This document shows, piece after piece, positions 12,747 to 19,997 of a stretch of 51,608 bases of DNA. The DNA is from a virus, in the IMG/VR virus record IMGVR_UViG_3300021061_000004, positions 1 to 51,608 of that record. One strand, 5' to 3'. The position numbers and the translations under genes are program-made. The notes under the pieces are model-generated. The model ran no database searches. It had not been told where the DNA came from and saw only the letters and a program-made list of their open reading frames with translations. The first letter of the stretch is position 1. Every line of letters begins with the position of its first letter.

Positions 12747-14053
12747 TGGCCCGCTTCTTCTCCGTCAAGAACTTTGACGAGTTCCAGCACTACCGGGACC
12801 GCTCCCCGCCATGGATCAAGCTCTACGGGCGAATTCTGGAGGATTACGACTTTGCGTCCTTGGCCGACGCCAGCAAGGCACACTTAATTGCTATCTGGTT
12901 GCTAGCAAGTCGCTCCGACAACCGTATTCCATACGATGCAGTTTGGGTCGGCGGGAAGATTGGGGCGCGCGAGCCCGTCGATCTCGACGCCTTGGCGAAA
13001 GCTGGATTTATCATTGTCGAACAAGGCGCTCCAGAAGAACCAAAGCCAGTGGAGCAATCTGCTAGCAAGGCGCTAGACCAGAGAGAGAGACAGAGCAGAG
13101 ACAGAGCAGAGACAGAGGGAGATAAGAGGCAAGGGGCAAATAAGAATTTGCCCGACCCCGTCCAAAGCGAGGTTCCGCTGGCCGTCGAGGCTTGGAACGA
13201 ACTCGCAAGCCGCTTTCCTCGATTGCCCGCTGTCCAACGCCTGACCGACGCACGGCGCGCGGCGCTGGCGGCCCGCTTGCGCGAATCCGGGGGCATCCTC
13301 GGCTGGCAGGCGGCGCTCGAAAAGATCGCCGTGAACCCCTGGCTGACCGGGGACAAGCCCTCGAAGAGCAATCCGAACTGGCGCTGCACCTTCGATTTTC
13401 TCGTGTCGCAGCGTGGATTTACCCGCGTGATGGAAGGCAACTACGATGACCACACTGCCGAAGATTCACAATCCGCACGAAGCCGCGAGAACGCTGACAT
13501 CCTTGCGGGGGTGGCTGCTGGGTATCGTGAGCAGCGAGGAGCGCATACCAGCGGCGAAAGCGGCGATGGTGCCGGTGGCGCTGTATGCGGCGAAGCGCCA
13601 GCTCGAACCGACGACGCCGGAAATCCTGGCGGTGGAGATTCGCAAACTCGGGGATTGGGCCAAGGCGTTCAGCATCCCGGCAAGCGACCTGAAAACCGCC
13701 GCGGTGTCCTACACGGAAGCGTTGAGCCACCTGCCGCCCGACCTGCTCGCGGAGGCGTTCAGGACCATCCGGGCAACGCACAAATGGGGCATGAGGCTGC
13801 CCTTACCGAGCGAGATCCTGAACTCGGTAGCCGAGCAGATGGCGGAGCGGAGATCGCTCTTGCTCAAGCTGGAGATGGCCAAGCGCTGCCCGGTGGAAGG
13901 GCCATCCCCGAAAGCAACGGAGGCGGAGCGCCAGCGTGTGGCCGAGATCATGCGCCAGTGGCGGAGCAAGCGGGATACGACCGCGACAGCGAACTAGACG
14001 CAGGACTCGACTGGGCACGCCAGAATTCCCGCACCGGAGAGGCAGCAGCATGA
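12746..14053 (+). CDS. O-like replication initiation protein, 435-codon frame
   Basis: The N-terminal 100 residues (MARFFSVKNFDEFQHYRDRS, then PPWIKLY and DASKAHLIAIWLLASRSDNR) are typical of temperate-phage replication initiators with a winged helix. A charged linker follows (residues about 112-133), encoded by 11-bp repeats, then a second domain ending FLVSQRGFTRVMEGNYDD near residue 234. Homologues normally stop there. Here the frame stays open 200 codons further, over another gene, to 14053. The extension is Gly/Arg/Ala-rich and may not be part of the normal protein. Confidence 0.8.
   Translation: MARFFSVKNFDEFQHYRDRSPPWIKLYGRILEDYDFASLADASKAHLIAIWLLASRSDNRIPYDAVWVGGKIGAREPVDLDALAKAGFIIVEQGAPEEPKPVEQSASKALDQRERQSRDRAETEGDKRQGANKNLPDPVQSEVPLAVEAWNELASRFPRLPAVQRLTDARRAALAARLRESGGILGWQAALEKIAVNPWLTGDKPSKSNPNWRCTFDFLVSQRGFTRVMEGNYDDHTAEDSQSARSRENADILAGVAAGYREQRGAHTSGESGDGAGGAVCGEAPARTDDAGNPGGGDSQTRGLGQGVQHPGKRPENRRGVLHGSVEPPAARPARGGVQDHPGNAQMGHEAALTERDPELGSRADGGAEIALAQAGDGQALPGGRAIPESNGGGAPACGRDHAPVAEQAGYDRDSELDAGLDWARQNSRTGEAAA
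13087..13119 (+). repeat. Three 11-bp tandem repeats, candidate replication origin
   Basis: GAGACAGAGCA occurs twice in tandem, followed by GAGACAGAGGG. The 11-bp period places each copy on the same face of the helix. An A-rich stretch follows (about 13119-13150). Iterons within the initiator gene followed by A-rich DNA are the layout of the lambda origin within gene O, so this is a reasonable origin candidate. Confidence 0.5.
13446..13997 (+). CDS. Replication-associated helical protein, 183 aa (possible helicase loader)
   Basis: The product is a well-formed helical protein (AARTLTSLRGWLLGIVSSEE, then LAVEIRKLGDWAKAFSIPAS, then LPLPSEILNSVAEQMAERRS). It follows the initiator domain, the place of lambda P-type helicase loaders, and the phage has no helicase of its own. 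I infer a loader-like role with low certainty. The entire gene lies inside the open frame of the upstream gene in another phase. Confidence 0.7.
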   Translation: MTTLPKIHNPHEAARTLTSLRGWLLGIVSSEERIPAAKAAMVPVALYAAKRQLEPTTPEILAVEIRKLGDWAKAFSIPASDLKTAAVSYTEALSHLPPDLLAEAFRTIRATHKWGMRLPLPSEILNSVAEQMAERRSLLLKLEMAKRCPVEGPSPKATEAERQRVAEIMRQWRSKRDTTATAN

Positions 14054-14580
14054 GCCGGCCGAGAAAGACCAAGCGTTACAAGTTCCGCCCATTGATCGAC
14101 AAAGGAACCGACGAATTGCGTAGACACCGGCTAGAGGCCAGCGGGGATGCGAGCATCCAGCACGACAACCCCATCGACGTGATGCACCGCCTTGGAATCA
14201 TCAGCGAGGCGCAGGCGAGGTCAGCTAAAGAACTATGCCGCTTGAGATACCAGGTCTACGGGCGGCCGAAGGGCTGGGCGTGCGAGGTCTACAAGCGCAT
14301 GGTCAGTGGGTTCTATTCAGGATCAACACCCCCTGAACCCGGATCAGCCAGGGACGAGCGGCAGGAGATCGCCTATCTCAATGCGGTGAACGCCCTAAAG
14401 ACCGCCGGCAGCTCATCCCTGCACGTCGTCATGCGCTGTGCTGTGTATCTCGACACCCCCAATTGGGTCAGGCGTGTGAGGCTGGTAACGCCGATGGCGG
14501 AGGCGGAGAGATTATCGCTTCTCAATGGGCTGACAGCGCTGGCCCGGCATTTCGGGTATGACGCGGCGAGGGCGGCGTGA
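14050..14580 (+). CDS. Hypothetical regulator-like protein, 176 aa
   Basis: The basic N-terminus (MSRPRKTKRYKFRPLIDKGT) precedes NPIDVMHRLGIISEAQARSA, a helical middle, and ends SLLNGLTALARHFGY. Proteins of this pattern occur between replication and terminase genes in alphaproteobacterial phages, where late-gene regulators lie. I infer such a role from position only. A ribosome site (GGAGAGG) precedes the ATG. Confidence 0.65.
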   Translation: MSRPRKTKRYKFRPLIDKGTDELRRHRLEASGDASIQHDNPIDVMHRLGIISEAQARSAKELCRLRYQVYGRPKGWACEVYKRMVSGFYSGSTPPEPGSARDERQEIAYLNAVNALKTAGSSSLHVVMRCAVYLDTPNWVRRVRLVTPMAEAERLSLLNGLTALARHFGYDAARAA

Positions 14581-15107
14581 GCAGTCTAGCGAAATTGCGT
14601 CCGCAGAAGCCGCTCAGAAGCCTGAGCGCATCCGGCAGATTTTATAGGCGGCACAGAAAAAAGTGCATTCTCGCCAATAAAGAGTGGTATGAAAAAAACC
14701 GAGACCGCGTCTCGGCCTACAATCGCCAGCGCCGCTTAGCAAACCCGATTTTGTGGCGAGCCCTTGATTTGTATTACAGGGCCAAGCGCCGCGCCAAGCG
14801 CCTAAAGGAAAGCAAAGCTTGGCACAGGAAGAATAAGCAACACGCGGTTCGCTACCGCGCCTCTCACTACGCTGCGAACCGGCCGGCAATTCTTGCCAAA
14901 CAAAAGAATTACCGTGCCGGGCTGGGGGATACTTACGTCAAACAGGTCATTCGCGCCACCAGCGCACCCCAGCCGAGAGAGATGCCGCCTGCGCTTATCG
15001 AGGCGAAGCGCAGGCAGTTGTTCTACATGCGCCTCTATCGAGAGCTAAAAGGAGTGCACCGTGAAGGCAGGAACAGCAAGCATCGACACGACCGGAAAGC
15101 TGCGTGA
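14577..15107 (+). CDS. Very basic protein, 176 aa
   Basis: A GTG start overlaps the previous stop. The product is rich in Arg, Lys and Tyr (SGRFYRRHRKKCILANKEWY, then RAKRRAKRLKESKAWHRKN). The spacing of aromatic and basic residues resembles the DNA-binding part of phage HNH/endonuclease VII-like proteins, but no HNH residues are visible. Likely a nucleic-acid binding protein. Confidence 0.62.
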   Translation: MSSLAKLRPQKPLRSLSASGRFYRRHRKKCILANKEWYEKNRDRVSAYNRQRRLANPILWRALDLYYRAKRRAKRLKESKAWHRKNKQHAVRYRASHYAANRPAILAKQKNYRAGLGDTYVKQVIRATSAPQPREMPPALIEAKRRQLFYMRLYRELKGVHREGRNSKHRHDRKAA

Positions 15108-15306
15108 GTTCATGGCGAACATGATGCTCGCGATCCGCGATGAGCAGATCAACGACACGGCCGCTGCCCGAATCATCAAGATGGCCGGCCAAATCAACGA
15201 ATCGTTCTATTCGGAAGTGAAGACCGGAAAAGTCAGGATCGAGGCCGGCAAGACAATGCACGAACTCGGGAAGCTGCCCATCGGGGAGCCAGCCGCGCCG
15301 GCCTAA
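15061..15306 (+). CDS. Hypothetical protein, 81 aa
   Basis: GTG 15061 follows a strong ribosome site (AAAGGAG). The product (KLREFMANMMLAIRDEQIND, then AARIIKMAGQINESFYSEVK) is helical and polar. It overlaps the end of the upstream gene by 47 bases. No function recognised. Confidence 0.72.
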   Translation: MKAGTASIDTTGKLREFMANMMLAIRDEQINDTAAARIIKMAGQINESFYSEVKTGKVRIEAGKTMHELGKLPIGEPAAPA

Positions 15307-15318
15307 TCTGCAAGCTTC

Positions 15319-15357
15319 GCGGGCCACGAAACCCTAGAACCGAGAGTCGTGGCCCGC
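15319..15357. other. Intergenic hairpin with perfect 11-bp stem
   Basis: GCGGGCCACGA (15319-15329) pairs exactly with 15347-15357 across a 17-base loop. No U-tract follows on either strand, so it is not a standard terminator. It may be an RNA processing or stability element, a factor-dependent terminator, or a protein-binding palindrome. Confidence 0.6.
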
Positions 15358-15383
15358 CAATTACACTCAATAGCGAGGCCAGT

Positions 15384-15620
15384 ATGACCGAGACCGTCCG
15401 CCGCCCCGGCATGCGGGATGTTAGTTGGGAGGAGCTGTATCTGATGCTGGCCGAAGAATTCGACGGGCCTGAAATCACGCCCGAGATGATCGAGGCGGGC
15501 GCGCGCGTGCTTGAAGCGTTCGAGCGCCGGTTTTCGACCGAGGCCTATTGGGCTCCGCTCGTCTACCGGGCGATGTGGCGCGCGTCTAAGGGGCTTCCTT
15601 GGTCGCCCCTTCCTGAATAG
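15384..15620 (+). CDS. Hypothetical protein, 78 aa
   Basis: The product has EITPEMIEAGARVLEAFERR followed by YRAMWRASKGLP, a pattern (ITPEMIxAGxxxL) repeatedly seen in short phage proteins near packaging genes. Its role is unknown. It lies between the hairpin and the late promoter region. Confidence 0.72.
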   Translation: MTETVRRPGMRDVSWEELYLMLAEEFDGPEITPEMIEAGARVLEAFERRFSTEAYWAPLVYRAMWRASKGLPWSPLPE

Positions 15621-15632
15621 AGAGCGGCCTAG

Positions 15633-15749
15633 ATGAAGTTACGAATCTCATTATCAGCCATGCTGCTACGGCTCGAGCTCTGGCTTGATGCGTGGCTGCG
15701 CGGTAGGGCACAAAAACGCGTGTCGCGTGGCGGCCAAAATAAGTGTTGA
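15633..15749 (+). CDS. Putative mini-protein, 38 aa
   Basis: The frame begins MKLRISLSAMLLRLELWLDA and ends in a basic tail. An amphipathic hydrophobic N-terminus suggests membrane association. It has only a weak ribosome site. It ends where the -35 box of the next promoter begins. Could be spurious. Confidence 0.4.
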   Translation: MKLRISLSAMLLRLELWLDAWLRGRAQKRVSRGGQNKC

Positions 15750-15773
15750 CGCCCCCTAGGGATTCTATAGAGT
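15746..15773 (+). promoter_or_regulatory. Candidate late/packaging promoter
   Basis: TTGACG (15746-15751) and TAGAGT (15768-15773) are 16 bases apart, 5/6 and 4/6 matches to sigma-70 consensus. It lies in the gap upstream of the small terminase gene, the natural position for the late promoter. Confidence 0.5.
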
Positions 15774-15825
15774 TAGGCGCACATCCATAAACTGAGACGA
15801 GTTGCGCCCGGATGGGGGTAAGCCC

Positions 15826-16014
15826 GTGAATGTCGAAATGAGCAGGCGGTCCTTCCGGCGCCTTCCTTTCCGTGAGGACATCACCGGGAGCCCGGAGCCC
15901 AACCGCTACTATCGCTCGCGAGACTGCGAGGACACTGTTTTCGAGGCGCTGGTTGATCGGCATGACCGCAACCGCTTCACGTGGTCGGCCTTCAGCGTTG
16001 AGCTTGGTGACTAA
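15826..16014 (+). CDS. Hypothetical protein, 62 aa
   Basis: GTG 15826 is my choice of start; ATG 15838 is an alternative. The product (RRSFRRLPFREDITGSPEPN, then TVFEALVDRHDRNRFTWSAF) is basic with no known motif. It precedes and slightly overlaps terS. Confidence 0.55.
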   Translation: MNVEMSRRSFRRLPFREDITGSPEPNRYYRSRDCEDTVFEALVDRHDRNRFTWSAFSVELGD

Positions 16015-16694
16015 TGCCATTCCCCACCGCACCCGCTGACTGGGCAACCATCCAAAGGCGCTGGTGTGCAGGAGAGGGATCGAGCGCGATTGCCAAGACA
16101 TTGCCAGCTCTCCCCGATGGCAGGCAGCTCACCCGCCAGGCGATAGACGACCGGGCCAGGCGGGAACACTGGGTAAAAGGCGCCAGCCCCGAGGCGATAG
16201 AGGCCGCAAGGGGGATGCAAGCGTCGCAAGCGCTCCAAGCCATCGCGCAAGCACAGGCGCAAGTACCGAACATCAAGGTCCCCCGCTCGGTAGCGGTCAT
16301 GAGGGGTTGGGGCAAGAAGACCCCCGAGACCATCGCCAAGATCGTTACGGATCTGGAGTTGGGGCTATCAGAGGCCCGGGCCGCGGAGCACGCAGGCGTA
16401 TCCGATCAGACCATCCTGAACTGGAAGAAGGACGACCCCGAATTCTTGGCCCTCGTCGAGGGGGCCAAGGCCAAGTTCAGGCGGGACAACCTGACCGACA
16501 TCCACGACGCCCGAAAGCGAGGCGACTGGAAGGCAGGAGCCTATCTCGTTGAGAGATCGGCCCACACGCGAGACGACTTCAAGCCCCCCGAATCAGCAGG
16601 CAAGGGCGGAGTAAACATCCAGGTTGTGCTCAACATCCCCAGGGCCGAACAGCCGGGGGACAATGCTATTGTGATAGAGGGGCAGGCGGAATGA
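16014..16694 (+). CDS. terS: Terminase small subunit
   Basis: The 226-residue product begins MPFPTAPADWATIQRRWCAG with an HTH-like segment, and has a second HTH at about residues 102-135 (ETIAKIVTDLELGLSEARAA, then HAGVSDQTILNWKKDDPEF), typical of small terminases that recognise the packaging site. The last 40 residues are a flexible tail that may contact the large subunit. Two small genes and a 386-bp leader separate it from terL. Confidence 0.85.
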   Translation: MPFPTAPADWATIQRRWCAGEGSSAIAKTLPALPDGRQLTRQAIDDRARREHWVKGASPEAIEAARGMQASQALQAIAQAQAQVPNIKVPRSVAVMRGWGKKTPETIAKIVTDLELGLSEARAAEHAGVSDQTILNWKKDDPEFLALVEGAKAKFRRDNLTDIHDARKRGDWKAGAYLVERSAHTRDDFKPPESAGKGGVNIQVVLNIPRAEQPGDNAIVIEGQAE

Positions 16695-16891
16695 CCGACG
16701 AGCCCCAGAGGCGCAGCGGCATGTCGCAAGTCGGCCCCGTGTTCGATGGCCACATAAGCCGCGTCACGGAATGGAACGGCCTGGTGGTTATCGTCACCGA
16801 CAAGGGACCGCACTGGCTAAACGCGGCCGATAACTGCTGGGTACCAGTCACGCCATGCCCGATGTGCGGCTCTGAGGGGCAGAGCCAGTGA
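16691..16891 (+). CDS. Hypothetical protein, 66 aa
   Basis: The ATG overlaps the terS stop. The sequence is beta-rich (VFDGHISRVTEWNGLVVIVT) and ends with CPMCGS, a single CxxC. No function recognised. Confidence 0.7.
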   Translation: MTDEPQRRSGMSQVGPVFDGHISRVTEWNGLVVIVTDKGPHWLNAADNCWVPVTPCPMCGSEGQSQ

Positions 16892-17160
16892 ACAAGGAAT
16901 TCGATGCGCGCTTTGACGCGATGATGGACGCCGGCCAATGCCCGGCCGATGCACCACTTGCTCAGTACGCCCACGGCGGAAAGCCCGAAGGCGGCATGGC
17001 CGATGCAGCCATCTCCGATGTGCGGCACGCCACGGTCTTCGGCACGGCATTCTTCATCACCTACTGGGACCACGAAGCCAATTGCATCGCGACGCGGGAC
17101 ATCACGGCAAAGATCGCGCAGGCCGAGAAGCGGGGAGACATCGGCAAGGCGACAGATTGA
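16888..17160 (+). CDS. Hypothetical protein, 90 aa
   Basis: A GTG start overlaps the preceding stop. The product contains RHATVFGTAFFITYWDHEAN and an acidic N-terminus (MNKEFDARFDAMMDAGQCPA). No motif recognised. It is the last gene before the terL leader region. Confidence 0.68.
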   Translation: MNKEFDARFDAMMDAGQCPADAPLAQYAHGGKPEGGMADAAISDVRHATVFGTAFFITYWDHEANCIATRDITAKIAQAEKRGDIGKATD

Positions 17161-17188
17161 GATAGCCCGCCCGCACTTGCGCCTCTCG

Positions 17189-17224
17189 CCGCACGTTTGC
17201 GGTTTCGTTAACACTTACGATAAT
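17189..17224 (+). promoter_or_regulatory. Promoter with overlapping palindrome upstream of terL
   Basis: The palindrome CCGCA-CGTT-TGCGG (17189-17202) contains a -35 box TTGCGG (17197-17202), 16 bases before GATAAT (17219-17224), a 5/6 -10 match. The same 14-bp palindrome occurs at 8223-8236. Binding there would block this promoter. It would drive terL with a leader of about 316 bases. Confidence 0.55.
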
Positions 17225-17230
17225 GCATCT

Positions 17231-17546
17231 TATGCGATGAGCATTTAGCTCAATCGTATCAATGGGTTGCTGGAGGGCACCCCTATCTGCCTGTTATTGC
17301 TGGGCCAGGACGCATTGAGCCGGTCAGCTACGGGCTAAAGCATTGATCTGGCTAGGGTAATGCCACCCCCTTTGGGGTCGAGCCGGGGCCTCGCCGCGCC
17401 GGCTACGGGCTATATCGCCGACTTGTAAAACCACGAGGTGAAGCTTGCGTCACGTTTCGGCCCCGAAGGGGTTTAGGGCCGCGCAATGCTCAGTCCCCGA
17501 CGCCTCTGTGCGGGTGACGCGGCTTCACACAGAGCCCGACTGAACC
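17231..17546 (+). other. Structured leader / possible packaging-site region before terL
   Basis: No reading frame of interest lies here. GCTACGGGCTA occurs twice (17327-17337 and 17402-17412). CGGCCC (17458-17463) pairs with 17476-17481. GCGTCAC (17447-17453) pairs exactly with GTGACGC (17514-17520), but the latter sits in the loop of another hairpin (CTCTGTG 17504-17510 with 17528-17534), so the two stems form a pseudoknot or exclude each other. The terL TTG start follows 12 bases later. It may control terL translation, or hold the pac/cos site. Confidence 0.5.
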
Positions 17547-19049
17547 TTGCAGCAAACGATACGGCTCGACTATGAGCCGCAGAGCCGGCAGAGGCTGCTA
17601 CACGCGTCCCTGGCCCGGCAGATTTTCTATGGGGGTGCTGCGGGAGGCGGGAAGTCGCACAGCCTGAGGTGGGACGCGATAGGCTTCTGCCTCAGCAACC
17701 CCGGGCTGGATGCGTTCATATTCAGGCGGACCCTGCCGGAGCTCGAGGCGAACCACATCCGCAAGATCAAGGCGGAGATCCCCACTGAATTGGGGTCCTA
17801 CAACGACACCAAGAAGCGGTTCGAGTTCTACAACGGGGCCGGGATCAACCTCGCGTACTGCGAAAAAGAGGACGATGTCACCCGGTACCAAGGCGCCGAG
17901 ATTCACTGGCTCGGGATCGATGAGGCGGCACACTTAACGGCGTTCCAGATCAACTATCTGAGAACCCGCGTCCGGTTGGGAAGATACAAACCCGCGGAAG
18001 CCTGCAAGCATCTGCTGCCAAGAGTGGTGCTGTGCTCGAACCCCGGCGGCCCCGGTCATTCGTTCCTGAAAAAAACCATGATCGACCCTGCCCCGGCGGA
18101 GACGCTGTTCTGGGACAAGACGATGTCGGACCCCTCGGATCCTGAATCGAAGGGTTGGGCGACGGTCTATATCCCCGCCCGGATGCAGGACAACAGTTAT
18201 CTGGATAAGGGGTATGCCGGTCAGTTCTCGGGGTTGCCGCCGGAATTGGCGAAGCAGCTACGAGAGGGCGACTGGGACGCGGTGGTTGGGCAGGCTTTGT
18301 TCAACCTGTCCCGCGACAGGCATATGTTGAGGGCTTTTACCCCTCCGAAGCACTGGACACGCTTCATGGTCATCGACTGGGGCGTCGTCCGCCCCTTCTC
18401 GATTGGCTGGTACTGCGTCAGCGAGGGGGTTGAGCTTGCGGCAAAAGGAAATTGGCCGAGCCGCTGGTTACCGGCCGGAGCCCTGATCCGCTACGCCGAA
18501 TGGTACGGCTGGAACGGCCGGCCGAACGAAGGCTTGAGGCTGAGTCCCCAGGAAGTGGGGAAGGGCATCATCAAGCGTGAGCTGGAGCGCATGGGCGAGC
18601 GCATGGACTACCGGGTCGGGGACACGGAGATGTGGGCCGACCGGGGGGGTACATGTGTCGCAGAAACCCTGTTCCAGACCGATCCGCGCCTGGTGATGCG
18701 AAAAGCCAAGAAGGACCGCAAGCGGAACTACAACGAGGTGATCTCAAGGTTAGCGGGCAACGACCGCTATCTCGAAACAGGCGAATCCTTCAACGACCCG
18801 ATGTTCTTTGTCACGGCTGATTGTACCCAGTTCTGGAGAACCTGCCCCACCCTATTGCTCGACGAGATCGATGGCGAGAAGGGGCCGGGGGATAAGCCCT
18901 CGGATGAGAATCACGTTTATGACGAAGTGGCCTATGCCTTGAGATCGAGGCCTTTCGTGACGACCGAAGAAGACCGCTGGCTTGCCGAGAACCATGAAGA
19001 CATGAAGCGCGCCAGGGGGAAGACCGAGGACCCCTACGCCCTGTCATGA
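17547..19049 (+). CDS. terL: Terminase large subunit
   Basis: This is the packaging ATPase and nuclease, 500 residues. Walker A is GGAAGGGKS at residues 29-37 and Walker B is WLGIDEA at 121-127, with E126 catalytic. The C-terminal RNase H-like nuclease begins MVIDWGVVRP near 274, with further acidic residues at GDTEMWAD near 355 and in the DEV segment near 470. An in-frame stop two codons upstream leaves TTG 17547 as the only reasonable start. No good ribosome site is visible, which points to control by the structured leader. Confidence 0.95.
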   Translation: MQQTIRLDYEPQSRQRLLHASLARQIFYGGAAGGGKSHSLRWDAIGFCLSNPGLDAFIFRRTLPELEANHIRKIKAEIPTELGSYNDTKKRFEFYNGAGINLAYCEKEDDVTRYQGAEIHWLGIDEAAHLTAFQINYLRTRVRLGRYKPAEACKHLLPRVVLCSNPGGPGHSFLKKTMIDPAPAETLFWDKTMSDPSDPESKGWATVYIPARMQDNSYLDKGYAGQFSGLPPELAKQLREGDWDAVVGQALFNLSRDRHMLRAFTPPKHWTRFMVIDWGVVRPFSIGWYCVSEGVELAAKGNWPSRWLPAGALIRYAEWYGWNGRPNEGLRLSPQEVGKGIIKRELERMGERMDYRVGDTEMWADRGGTCVAETLFQTDPRLVMRKAKKDRKRNYNEVISRLAGNDRYLETGESFNDPMFFVTADCTQFWRTCPTLLLDEIDGEKGPGDKPSDENHVYDEVAYALRSRPFVTTEEDRWLAENHEDMKRARGKTEDPYALS

Positions 19050-19246
19050 CAACCGCCTGGCGCTGCCCCGTCACCTTTGTCTCCGGGACGGGGACCAGAA
19101 AGCGCGTCTCCTACGTCGTCGCCGCGCCGCACGAATGGGAAGCGCAACGCCTGGCACTGGAATACTTCGCCACGCCGGATGGCGACGGCCGTTCGTTCAC
19201 GCTATGGCCGCGAGTGGAGTTCGATATCCCGGTGTTGCATGACTAG
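19046..19246 (+). CDS. Hypothetical protein, 66 aa
   Basis: ATG overlaps the terL stop. The product (CPVTFVSGTGTRKRVSYVVA, then APHEWEAQRLALEYFA) looks like a small alpha/beta domain. Its end overlaps the start of the first glycosylation gene by eight bases. Unknown function. Confidence 0.68.
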   Translation: MTTAWRCPVTFVSGTGTRKRVSYVVAAPHEWEAQRLALEYFATPDGDGRSFTLWPRVEFDIPVLHD

Positions 19247-19997
19247 CCAACCCTGCTGCTACACCACCGACCACCAGCACTCCAAGGTGATCATGAGTGC
19301 GTTTGCCGAAGGGTGTAAGGGCAGGATCGTCCCTCCTACGCAGCTCCTAGAGGGACCCGCCGCCATGTACGGCATCCTGCGGGGAACGGGGGAAATCCTG
19401 AAGCAATGCGAGTGGGTGCAGCGGGATTTCTTCTACATCGACCACGGGTATTTCAAGCCCGGACATTATGAAGGCTTCTACCGGGTGACGAAGAACGGCC
19501 GGCAGGCCGACCTCCCTGACCAGGGGGAATACGTCTACCCCGAGAACCGCTGGAAAGACCTGAACCTCGGCTTGAGCCCGTGGCGCAAGGACGGCCGGCA
19601 CGTGCTGGTCATCCCGTTGACCGGGGCTATCGCCGGGTTCTACGGCATCAATGCGGATCAGTGGTTGCGGACAGTGACGACGGAGATTAGCCGCAACACC
19701 TCCCGGCCTATCGTGGTCAAGCCCAAGGGAGAGGGGGAGATTTCGGACGCGTTGCGCGATTGCTGGTGCGTCGTCACGCATTCATCGAACAGCGCCGTCG
19801 ATGCGCTGCTGGCGGGGGTTCCGGCCGTGGTGCTGGGCGAGTCGGCGTGCGAGACGGTTTCGTGGGTGTTCGAGGACATCGAAAAACCCTGGTGGCCGCC
19901 GCGCGAGCGCTGGTGCCACGCGCTCGCTTATCACCAGTTTCGCCTCGATGAGATGAGGAACGGGACGGCGTGGAGAATACTGAATGACCGATTCTGA
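19239..19997 (+). CDS. GT-B-like glycosyltransferase-type protein, 252 aa
   Basis: The start at 19239 (MTSQPCCYTTDHQHSKV) excludes an upstream out-of-frame extension. Residues about 66-80 contain FFYIDHGYFKPGHYEGFYRV, and the C-terminal part holds CVVTHSSNSAVDALLAGVPA followed by VVLGESA, the nucleotide-sugar binding pattern of GT-B folds (HSSxSAxxALLxGxPxV). It opens a five-gene block and is followed by overlapping genes of the same block. It likely transfers a sugar; donor and acceptor are unknown. Confidence 0.7.
   Translation: MTSQPCCYTTDHQHSKVIMSAFAEGCKGRIVPPTQLLEGPAAMYGILRGTGEILKQCEWVQRDFFYIDHGYFKPGHYEGFYRVTKNGRQADLPDQGEYVYPENRWKDLNLGLSPWRKDGRHVLVIPLTGAIAGFYGINADQWLRTVTTEISRNTSRPIVVKPKGEGEISDALRDCWCVVTHSSNSAVDALLAGVPAVVLGESACETVSWVFEDIEKPWWPPRERWCHALAYHQFRLDEMRNGTAWRILNDRF

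Noticed and set aside
17240-17470. A tRNA or other known RNA class in the terL leader
   Set aside because: A TTAGCTCAAT-like piece recalls a D-arm, but no acceptor, anticodon or T-arm stems can be paired around it.
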